Shown: piece after piece, positions 20,342 through 29,700 of the stretch
How positions within the stretch are numbered: position 1 is the first letter of the stretch
How the letters are laid out: every line of letters starts with the position of its first letter
NCBI GenBank assembly: GCA_963556145.1
Contig: OY744461.1
Coordinates: 3,844,001-3,908,000 of the forward strand
DNA: 64,000 nucleotides
Reading direction: 5' to 3'
From: Hygrocybe punicea
Taxonomy: Eukaryota > Basidiomycota > Agaricomycetes > Agaricales > Hygrophoraceae
Made by a program: the position numbers and the translations under genes
Notes under the pieces: generated by a model
Databases searched by the model: none
Told to the model about the DNA's origin: nothing
Seen by the model: only the letters and a program-made list of their open reading frames with translations

Positions 20342-22354
20342 TGGAGTGGTACCGAGGTACCACTCCGGGGGCTCACGCAGGACTCGAGGGAAAGGTCAAC
20401 TGGATAGGAAGGATGGACTGACTACTACATCTGGAAGGCTACTGACTAGGTCAAACCGTGGGAACCTGATCACGTGACTGACCAGGCACAACTACTACAA
20501 GTGCCCCTCCTCCTCATGGTGACGTCCTCGTCACCATACCGCTACTAAAAGAAAACAAAAAGCAAAACAAAACTGACCAAGAAAAAAACTCTCCAGTCAC
20601 GACTCCCAGTCCCTCACGATGCCCCGGGCCTTACACGTGAGGCGGGACCGTATCGTCCTCCAAGATCGTTGGGGGTGGTAGATGACCAAACTGTAACTCT
20701 GCTCTGCTCCTCCATCCTCGAATGCCTCTGGGACTCACATCGCAGGGTAGGATAAAAACGTTCAAAACCATAAGTTCTTGTAGCCCAGGGTGTGAGTTCT
20801 TGTGATCCGAAAATAGACTGGGTGGTTCGTGCGAAAGTAAATAGGTACGGTGCTGTCAAGCAGTGATGGTTCGTAGATAGGTCGAATATCCAATAAATGT
20901 CGAGGGTGGGGAAAGGGGATAGGACGGGACAAGGTACGGTGTAAACGGGGGAAAGGGAAAGCATACGGGTGCATTGGGCCATGCGGTGGCATCGGGGATT
21001 CTCGATATGAGGGGACTAGCGCTGGGGTGCTAAGTGGTCGCGGCGGTGACTCGTTTGGGTCCCTACGGGTCGGGGAAGTCGCCAGGGTCGAGAACGAGGT
21101 TGCGGGGAGCTGAACGAGGGCTCGAGGAGCCGGGTATGGTGCAAGAATCCGGCCGAGAGATGGTGACGTGGCGGAACGCGGTGGGGGTCTGGGAACGGTG
21201 GGCACGGTGGTATTGGATCGAGGTGGGGTGCTCCGGGATGGTGAACGGGTGGGCCGCGAGCTTCGTGAGTCGATCCGGGGCTGGGTATGTTGGCAGAATG
21301 GGGTCGCGCGATGGTGACGTGGCACGTGGCCCGGGTGTCTGGAATCGACGGCGGGGGCTCGTTTGGCGCAATGGAGGGGGACGGGAGGTCCTGGCCGGTG
21401 GAACGAGGGCACGGGAGGTCGAATGGGTCCGTGTGATGCTGGGGTACACGAAAGAACGGGGGTCCAACGGGGGGGCGCGACGGATCCGTGGTGTGGCCAA
21501 AAAGGTCTGCGACCGTGAATTCGAGGTGGCGTAGGCGAGCGCGGAGCTCCAGTACGTCGAACGAGGGTCCGTGGGGTTGGATGAGCGTGGGTTGGGGTGG
21601 GCATCCACGGGAGACGGTGTCGCGGAATGCTGACGTGGGAGTTCGCTGGGGTGTCCATAGAGCGGCAGGGCTCGTTTGGGGCGACGAATGGGAACGGGGG
21701 GTTCTGGCTAGCGGAACGAGTGTGCGGGGAGTCGAATGGGTCCGTGTAAGGGTGGGGGTGACGAGAAACGGGGGGTCTAACAATGGTGACGTGGCAGATC
21801 CATGGGGCGACCAAAAGGTGCGGGGCGGTTCGTTTGAGACGACGAGGCGCGACGGGGGGTTCTGGCAGATGAGCCAAGGGTGCGGGGAGTCGAACGCGTG
21901 CATTTTGGGTCCGGGGTGCATGAAAAAAACGGGGTCCGCGCGGCGGCGATGCGATTTTCGTTGGGTTGTCCAAAACTCGCAGTAGCGGGCCATGTGGGAT
22001 CCTGATGGGGAACGCGGGGCTCCGGAACGTCGAACGAAGTTGCGGGGGGTCGTGTGGACATAGCTGGGTCTAGGGAAAGTGAAAATTTGGGGGGTGGTGA
22101 GGCCGGAAAAAGTTGTCTCGCGAGAAAAAATGTAAGAAGTGGGAAAACCATGAGAAAAAGAGAAGCGTGGGTCGAAGAACACTCTCATCACCACGTTGGA
22201 GTGGTACCGAGGTACCACTCCGGGGGCTCACGCAGGACTCGAGGGAAAGGTCAACTGGATAGGAAGGATGGACTGACTACTACATCTGGAAGGCTACTGA
22301 CTAGGTCAAACCGTGGGAACCTGATCACATGACTGACCAGGCACAACTACTACA
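20342..22354. mobile_element. Short LTR element (TRIM/LARD type) with 158-bp LTRs
   Basis: Direct repeats 20342-20499 and 22197-22354 start TGGAGTGGTACCGAGG, end AACTACTACA, have equal length, and show only one difference on reading (CACGTGACTG against CACATGACTG). They are flanked by a 4-bp match CCGC (20338-20341, 22355-22358). The 1.7-kb interior has no gag, protease, reverse transcriptase or integrase motif. It is GC-rich, with degenerate repeats around GATGGTGACGTGGC spaced about 155 bp or twice that. Long open frames on both strands (400 and 403 codons) have no domain. A purine-rich run precedes the second LTR. The near-identity of the LTRs implies recent insertion. Confidence 0.75.
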
Positions 22355-22414
22355 CCGCGTCACCGTGCGGGTAGCGGGTGGGGGCTCGTCCCACTCCGTC
22401 CTGGTCATTGTTGA

Positions 22415-22932
22415 CCTCGCAAATGCCTCGCCATGTCAATTGACATGCGGCTGATGCGGTTCGCGAGGTCATTTGAGGGGGCCATGGTCCTGCCAACATT
22501 GTTGTTGACAGCCCCATGGCCCTCCACCCCCTGGCCCATTCTTGTCCCACGTCGCGTCGTTGCCAACCTCGTCACCGTTGGCCAATTGGCTGGCATTGTC
22601 ATGGCTGTCATTGTCGTGGCCTTCGTTGTCCTGGCTGTTGTCGTCGTGGCCGTCACCGTCATGGCCATCATCGTCCTGGCCGTCGTTGTCCTGGCCATCA
22701 TCGTTCTGGCCCTCATCATCGTCCGGGCCCTCGTCATCCACGTCCACGTCGCCCTGTCCGCGTTGCCCTGTCTGCGTTGCCCTGTCTGCGTTGCCCTGTC
22801 CACATCACCCTGTCCGCGTCACCCTCATCACCGTCGCCGTGCTGTCGCGAGGTCTTTGTGTGTGTCTCTGTGCTGGAGACCTCGTGAACACGCGTTGACG
22901 CATCGACTGACGCGTCAATGTCGTTTGCGAGG
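22415..22932. repeat. Array bracketed by two palindromic units (P4 and P5)
   Basis: P4 (22415-22468, 54 bp: CCTCGCAAA ... TTCGCGAGG, centre TGTCAATTGACA) and P5 (22880-22932, 53 bp: CCTCGTGAA ... TTTGCGAGG) flank a GTCGTCCTGGCCGTC-type triplet array and a GTCCGCGTTGCCCT array. This is the only place where both sides of an array carry the palindrome, suggesting a palindrome-array-palindrome cassette. Open frames on both strands come from the triplet period. Confidence 0.65.
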
Positions 22933-24091
22933 TGTGGACTGGAAGGCAGGGGGTTAGCCGATGTCGGTGGTGAATGATTCAGGCACATACCTGTGCTGGT
23001 AAGTGGGCGCACCACTCTCCCAGCCGTTTCCCTTCATCACCATGTTGTTGTTGCTGTTGTTGGTTGGTGTGGTGGTGGTGGCGGCAGCGGTTTGGGTATA
23101 ACTGAATTATTAGATATGTTAAATGAATAAATTAAAAGTATAAAAAAAACTTACCTTTGGGGCTTGCGGCCCTCTGTGCTAACCCGTGGATACCCATCTA
23201 CCGCGGGTAAGGGTGTGCAGGTAGTACACGGGTTGCCAAATTGGGACACCGTACCCGTACCCGATCAACCTGCAGCCTGAAAACCCTGGGTTTAACCAAA
23301 CCCGTGCTATACCCTATCAGCCATAAATGACTCAAACGTATCGCATCTGAATGATGCGAATTCTGCCGTGCAGCCTTTGTGGCCCGCATTTCACAATACC
23401 AGCCAGAAGAATTAGGCTTTATTGACGAGGTATCAAAGGATGAGCACACGGTTGGACAACGATATGGGCAATCCAAGCGGGGCTGGCATGCTTGCAAGAA
23501 GCAGCCGTTTGTGCATGGTTGACGTACCTCAACACTTGGTTGCCTCACGCTTGATGGGTTCATGTGTGGAACATCGGTGGAGGGCTCTCTAACGAAAGTC
23601 AGCTTTCTTCATTGGTTATAACACTCTTTAGTGCATCTCACGTTTCTTTTGGGTTGTTTTCTACTGACTACCAACCACTAGCTCCCTTTGTGTTTGGCCT
23701 ACCCAGGCCCACTCAGCGTCCTCATCCTCAACAATGCCAAGATTCACCATGGCAATGAAATCCTTGAACTCACCGATCAAGCCAGCATTCGCATCGAGTA
23801 TCTACCACCTTATTCACCCGACTTCAACCCAATTGAGGAAGTGTTCTCTAAGATCAAACATTTTCTCAGAAACCACCAGGACTATTATAGCGCTACAATG
23901 GGGGATGGAATATTGGATGACATGTATGAGGTTCTCGATATCATCACACCAAACGACGCTGCGGGTTATTTTTTCCATGCCGGTTACTTCTGAACTGTTT
24001 TGTATCTCACTGTATTGACATGCTGGCATGTGTAACTGAAATTCAATTTTTTTTCAGGGTCAACGCAATGTAAACGAAGTAAGTAAAAAAT

Positions 24092-25862
24092 CTATATAGG
24101 CTGAACACAAGACCATTGCTCAATTGCATCGCGAACTCCAGCAATCTCTCCCAATAAGAATCCTATCTCCTTCAACTCCCCTACCATGATAAACCTGAGC
24201 ATTCGAGCATGTGTATAGTGATTGTCGACGAAGCGTGTGAGTGTGTTGTCAAGGAGACCGTATTGTTTGCAAAAATCAGGTAGCGGTATATCTGCACCTG
24301 GCACATGATTGCCTTGCAGAATTGTCGGGCAATTGAGATCAACTTGGTGTACTGGACTGGGCAGAGCAGGAGCAGGAGCGGCAGTGCCGGGATGCAGGAG
24401 GTCCACCACCTCCCTTCCAATTAGGAAAATGCAAGGGTATATCCTTGGTGTAACAAGCATTTTCAAGGATTTTGCTTTTACCATCTCAGATTTGAGATAA
24501 TTGTGAATTTTTCTATATGACCAAGAAGATTATGTCTTTCCCTTCCAGGATCCTTGATGCTTTGAGTTACATTAACATTCTAGATGCTTTAATTCTTTGT
24601 ATCAACTGCCAAGAATACGCTATATCCATAAAAACTCGGAGTTAATTGGAGTTATGGATATAGCATATCCTTGGCAGTTGATACAAAGAATTAAAGCATC
24701 TAGAATGTTAATGTAACTCAAAGCATCAAGGATCCTGGAAGGGATAGACATAATCTTCTTGGTCATATAGAAAAATTCACAATCATCTCAAATCTGAGAT
24801 GGTAAAAGCAAAATCCTTGAAAATGCTTGTTACACCAAGGATATACCCTTGCATTTTCCTACTTCCAATATTGAGATTGAAGACAGGAGCCAGTGTGGGG
24901 GTTGGAGCCTGTTTATTGTTTTGGGCATCAATGCGGTGCTGGAGGATGGGCAAAGTCTTGTTCATTTCGTTGAAGAGTGGGTGGTTAGGGGGCCTTTCTA
25001 GACTTGCGTGCTTGTCTCCTTTGAACTAGAATTGATTTTGATGAGTAAAGTAATCATCAAAGATGGAAAAACGTACAATGGTTGATGCCCAACAATCTAA
25101 CTGCAGATGGCCAAGTGCAAGGTGTGTGCCATCTGCTGAGATGAAACAATACGTTCCCGCACATGTTGGGGTCCTCCGAAGACAGGTCCAGCACTCCTGG
25201 AGCACCTGGATCTGCGTGGTTTTGTTGACGTTTCCAGCGAGAGTGGCTGGATCTAACTTCCCCACCTTTTTGTTTTTTTTTGTGCCTTCCTTCTTGTTCT
25301 CCTTGTCGCTCTCTTCTGCAAGAGTCTCGATGGTGACATTAATGATTGGTGACTTGAGATTGCCAGAATGTTGTAAAAGCATTGAGTAGTCATCTTCAGA
25401 GGATAGCGGAAGACCCGGCTTGCCAATGACACGAGGGATTGTGATGAAAATGCGATAGTTAGCATAATCCATGGTTTCTGGCTTGAGTAACCTGTCGATA
25501 CAGATGAGGAGTTGAGCCTTGAGGGTGTCCCATGGTTCTTCGGTGGAAAGCTGGAGAGATGTGCTTTTAGACTGACGTTTTGAGGCGAGTTTCTTCATCT
25601 CAGCAGCAGAGAACACAAGGACAACGTAGTGAAGAGTAGGGGGAGATTTTTGTTGGGTGGAAATGAAAGGGGCTTTCTTGGGAGTGCAGACAGGAGGGGT
25701 TTTTTCACGACCGGGTGACTTGTGTTTTCTCTGACTGGTAGCAACAGAACTGTCTGATGCAGGGTCGGATGACTCAGGATCATAGCTGGGGGATGCCCTT
25801 CTGTCGGTGTCACTGCCAATGAGGCTGGGCTGCTTGCAAGGATACTTTTTAGGCCATCCCAT
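24092..25862 (-). CDS. ORF2 of the Tc1-like element: unknown protein with SAM-like C-terminus
   Basis: The start ATG is at 25862, about 30 bp inside the right arm. The first 278 residues are basic and Ser/Pro-rich (KKYPCKQPS, then TSQRKHKSPGREK). A folded middle part follows (about 75-190: TLHYVVLVF ... NYRIFITIPR), then a Cys/His-containing patch (ECWTCLRRTPTCAGTYCFI ... CWAS). Splicing or decay follows. The C-terminus (24092-24420) reads ADIPLPDFCKQYGL ... LKEIGFLLGEIAGVRDAIEQW, which looks like a SAM-type helical domain. The 24422-24861 MITE breaks the gene between these parts. I recall similar proteins repeated in Agaricomycete genomes; a function in transposition is inference from its position. 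Confidence 0.55.
24422..24861. mobile_element. 440-bp hAT-type foldback MITE
   Basis: It is an almost complete palindrome with two arms of about 200 bp. The ends are TAGGAAAATGCAAGGG and CCCTTGCATTTTCCTA, with the exact 8-bp duplication CTTCCAAT (24414-24421, 24862-24869). It splits ORF2 of the Tc1-like element. Open frames at 24783-24965 and in the flanks merely run through its arms. Confidence 0.92.
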
Positions 25863-25892
25863 TGTGACAGAGTGAGTAAGAAAGAGTGAGAA

Positions 25893-26343
25893 ATTTTTCT
25901 AAGTCCGAATTTCCTAAAGTACTCAAAATCCGCATAGTGTCAAGCTCACTCAAAACGGCTGTAAATGTTGGCTCCAAAGACAAAAATGAAGGAAGACATG
26001 GTATTTGTACTTCTAGCCCTTGAAAAACTGAAGAAGTTTCTCCCTACAATCCTTTTCATATGAGCTCATTTGATGGCATAATTTGACAATATCATTTTGG
26101 GTGTCAAAAAGTACTGGTTTACCTTTTGTTTCATCCACAAGTCACCAAACACTAAATATTGTCCAAATGTAATAATAGGAGTAGATAGCCCTTAAGAAAT
26201 AGTACAACTTTCCCTCTATAACCATCTCAATCCATACAGTATTTCATGAGATAAAGGATTCAGCACTGGAAATTCCACTAAGTCCAAATTTCTCAATTGA
26301 TGAAAAAAAATCCAGTTACTGCCATGAATCACTAAAACGGCTG
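25893..26343 (-). repeat. Right IR/DR arm of the Tc1-like element
   Basis: It is the reverse complement of the left arm, with the outer box at 26329-26346 and the inner box TTTACAGCCGTTTTGAGTGA (minus strand) near 25950-25970. It lacks the 60-bp stretch that the left arm has between GCCAACATT and the inner box. Confidence 0.85.
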
Positions 26344-26648
26344 TAACATGTGAGAAGGTGTTCACTGGACTTTGTTTTAAATACCTGTCGGATGTTATTA
26401 GCTTGATAAACTGATATTCTTGTAATATTTTCTGGATATCGTCTGAAGTATACCTTGAATGATAATGGGACAGTAGTATCATGATCTGAAAGATATTCAC
26501 TGAGTATTATGTGTTGTCCAAATTGGGACATATTATTCAATTAAAAGCCTGTGCATTCATTCACTCATCACACAGGATATATAGCGTGCTACGTGTCTAT
26601 TGCAGCACTCAACACCAATATGCACACTACTTGGAGTCCTAAGATCTA

Positions 26649-26680
26649 CTAGTGGGGTGAGGGCCATTGCTTTGCATGGC
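26649..26680 (-). other. Helitron 3' terminus: hairpin and CTAG end
   Basis: On the minus strand GCCATGCAAAGCAATGGC (26680-26663) folds as a hairpin with stem GCCAT/ATGGC. It is followed by 10 nt and then CTAG (26652-26649), and the next base is T. This matches the Helitron rule of a hairpin about 10-12 nt before CTRR with insertion before T. Confidence 0.8.
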
Positions 26681-26722
26681 AGGTTACTCGTCCCTTTTTC
26701 TTTTTAGCAATGAGAACAAATA

Positions 26723-29700
26723 TTAAAATTGAGCATATATCAAAAGTACAGCATTATTACCATTACATGACAATAAATCAATATTTGAAAAGTCATCTAT
26801 ATTGCCTTCATTAATGCAAAATGATCTTGTTGACATACCATCATGAAACCATACCATCCTGTTGATGAATATGCGTGCAGTAAAATGTATATTACCAAAG
26901 TACACAATTCCTCTCAATGTGTAAGCAGTGGATTTGTCATCAATTGACAAGTTTATAACTTGACTAATTATTAAATTCTCAATAGAGTCAACTGTAAACA
27001 TGATTAGTGGTGGAATTTTGTTAAATGCAATAAATTTAGTAATATTTCCCCAACACAATTGACATCTGTGCCGTTGTCTATTAACTATAATCTGAGCAAG
27101 ACATACTGAGATTGTTCCAGAAAGTGAAGATGAACAGTGAAAGATGGCATCACATCTATCATTTTCCAGAATGGTTATGTTTTCACAACTCATACATTTA
27201 AGACAAGTTGAAGTCATTGGTTCATTTGCTTTCATTATATAATGGGCCAAATCACTTATGGCAATGCCAACTTGACCATAAGGAAATATTTCGGGTTTAT
27301 CTTGATGCAATAAGTGTCTGATTGTATTTCTAACTGTTTCTAAATCTGTTCTGTTATTCTTTGATCGTTTGAATCCTGGGCCCAAAATCTTTAATATTTC
27401 ATTGATGCTATTGAATCTTTTATTCCAACTTGATGGATCTTCATTCCATATTGCTAGTAGTATTGTAAAGAGTGAATCGTAAGCACAGCTCCAATCTTGT
27501 GCATCCCATATAAACCCTTTTGGTTCATTTAATTCAATAGTACTTGTTTTTTGTCTTTTGTTCACTATGGAAGATGAACTTACAAGTTGTTCTAATTTTT
27601 GTTTTTTATTTTGCAATACATTGGCTGTGGAATTTTTATGAGCAACAGTGACTGGAACAGTTCCTTTTGCAGGAACAAAGTTGAGGTTTCTGAAATCCGC
27701 CTTTTGTTGTTTGTTCATAGGTTTAATTAATTGCCATGGAGAGGGCTGTGCTGTGTATTGGTTTAGTTGCTCCGTGGCTTTCCATGCGATAGCATGATGA
27801 ATTTCTTTTGGAATATATGACTTTCCTTTCCATTTTCTAAATTGATCAATGATAGAATTTCGCTGATCTCCCTTGACATGGTCTGGTAAGAGTCCTTGAT
27901 ATTTCAGTTTGGTAATCTCATCAAGCAGTTCTAATTCTCTGAATTCTTGCCTGAGATACCCAGAAGCACCCCCGGTAATTACATTAGAATCAAAGCCTTG
28001 CATGATGATAGTTCCTGCTGCAGAAGCACTTCTTGATAAGCAAGTATAATAGGATTGGTGGTTTCTACAACTACTGAGGTCGACCACATTGTTAGGACGA
28101 GTACGTCCTTGACATGCATAATCAGTCATTGCAAAATTAGGTAGTACCAACACTTGTTCTCTTGACAAAGATATCACATCATCATTGGATAATGAGCACA
28201 TGGTGGATGTGACATGTTTTGTAATCGGCACCACATTTTCAGGAAGTCCTTCTATGTTAATTCTTTTTGGAGGATTCAATAATCTGACAAATAAAGTGTC
28301 TAGTACAGTTTGTTGTTCTGGACCTATTGCACTCTGCCAACCCACAACCATGCCCTCTGCTCCTTTGGTAATGCAGCACTCCGTCGCATCATTGTTTCTC
28401 AGCATCACTGGCATGCCTACACACAAGTCCAATCTTCCTGGTATATGATCAGAGGATGATGCATGTGGTTGGCTCCAAAGTAGCTTTTGGAGTGAAGGTT
28501 CCAATATCTTTGTGTGTCGAATAGGATCCAAAATTGTTGACATGTGATGAGATTTTCTTTTGCTATTGGAACTAGTAGGATCATTCCATCTGTCTATGGA
28601 ATAGAATGATGTTAATGGTCTTTTATTTTCAGCAGCAAAACGTTGAATACCAAGTTCATTGATTTTGTCTTTTTGTGCATTCAATGCAGTTACAACTGAT
28701 ACATTCCTGAATTTCTTTTGGGCTAATTTTGGATCATTTGGACCTTTTCCTGCGATGCGAGTATGAAGAAATGCAATATCTTCTTCAGTACATGCTTTGT
28801 ATCTCATGTTTTCCAACGCCTGTCTCAGTTGGACATCTTCTTTTGACTGATTGGTTTGTCTCATATTTTCACGTAATATAACAACTGTTGTAATTTGATG
28901 CCAAAGAGCTTTGCCTATAGCAGCTTCCTGATTTGGTATAGTTTGACTGGAATTGATTTGGACACCAACAGTTCCAGAGTACAAAGGAGCACCACTCATA
29001 GCTGGTGGAAGTTGGCCAAAATCTCCTGCAAATATCATATTAATGCCACCAAAGGGTTCATCATAAACACCACGTGCTTTTGCACACTGAGCACTGATTT
29101 TATACATATCTCTGCAAGATAACATTGACACCTCATCAATGAAAATGTAATCCACACCATCAAGATTGGCATGGACTTGTGCAAGGGAACGAGATGATCC
29201 TCCCTGATTAATTCCAAGAATGGAGTGATATGTGGATCCATTTACAAGGGCAGCAGCACCACCGGTTGGTGCAAGAACCACAAACCGATGATTTTCATTG
29301 TGTTTACCAAAGAAACTAGTCAATGCTTTGATGACTTGTGATTTCCCTGTGCCTGCCATCCCACCAAGATACATGCGTAGCTTATCAGAACTGTTAATCA
29401 AGGTAGAGTGATTGGAAATGATATGAAATGCTCTCTTTTGGTCAGTGTTCAACTTGTAATCCTTGATAGTTACATCAATAAGATGACGATCAGATCTGTT
29501 TGCAGGAATAAACATATGGTTGATGTATGCTGCGTCCACTATCTTGACATTATTATATTGAACATTTCCCAATTTATCTATGGTTGCTGTTTTTGTTGGT
29601 AAATTTTTATTTCTGTCATCGATGATTTCCTTTTTCTTTGCAAGGACTGCAGTTCTCCACAATTTTGCTGATTGTACTACAGGTGGTTCTATAGGTATCA

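Larger units (their letters stand above)
20059..23316. mobile_element. hAT-like element nested in the Tc1 transposase
   Basis: The termini TAGGGTGTAGCACGGGT and ACCCGTGCTATACCCTA are flanked by the exact 8-bp duplication TCAGCCAT (20051-20058, 23317-23324). Subterminal DNA has repeated GGGT/ACCCG words. No transposase was found. It carries two LTR-type insertions (20170-20320, 20342-22354) and a palindrome-bounded array (22415-22932). On the minus strand a GTAAGT donor lies at about 23155. Confidence 0.9.
19714..23993 (+). pseudogene. Tc1/mariner transposase (DD34E), interrupted and inactivated
   Basis: This is a cut-and-paste transposase. The N-terminal 115 residues (19714-20058) carry the helix-turn-helix region (MYHKITPGLKIAAIRLYE onward). 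The gene is then split by a hAT-like element and resumes at 23317 after the duplicated TCAGCCAT, in frame if the insert and one duplication copy are removed. The catalytic core follows: first Asp in GFIDEVSKDE (23424-23426), second position Asn instead of Asp in LILNNAKIHH (23730-23732), Glu in NPIEEVFSKIK (23835-23837), with D/E spacing of 34 residues. Two TGA codons shortly after the junction stand where related proteins have Arg, and others follow. It cannot make an active enzyme. Confidence 0.85.
19200..26343. mobile_element. Tc1-like element with long IR/DR arms and two convergent genes
   Basis: The ends CAGCCATTTTAG and CTAAAACGGCTG are flanked by TA (19198-19199, 26344-26345), the Tc1/mariner target. 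The arms are 19200-about 19710 and about 25893-26343; the left arm has about 60 extra bases. Each arm holds two direct copies of a TTACAGCC(A/G)TTTT(A/G)AG box, at the tip and about 430 bp inside, as in IR/DR Tc1 elements such as Sleeping Beauty. The transposase ATG (19714) and the ORF2 ATG (25862) each lie just inside an arm, facing inward, so the arms probably carry the promoters. Nested insertions at 20059-23316 and 24422-24861 account for about 3.7 kb. Confidence 0.88.

Noticed and set aside
20762..22218. 400- and 403-codon frames inside the short LTR element
   Set aside because: Low-complexity Pro/Arg/His-rich translations of GC-rich tandem repeats, overlapping in different frames, with no retroelement motif.
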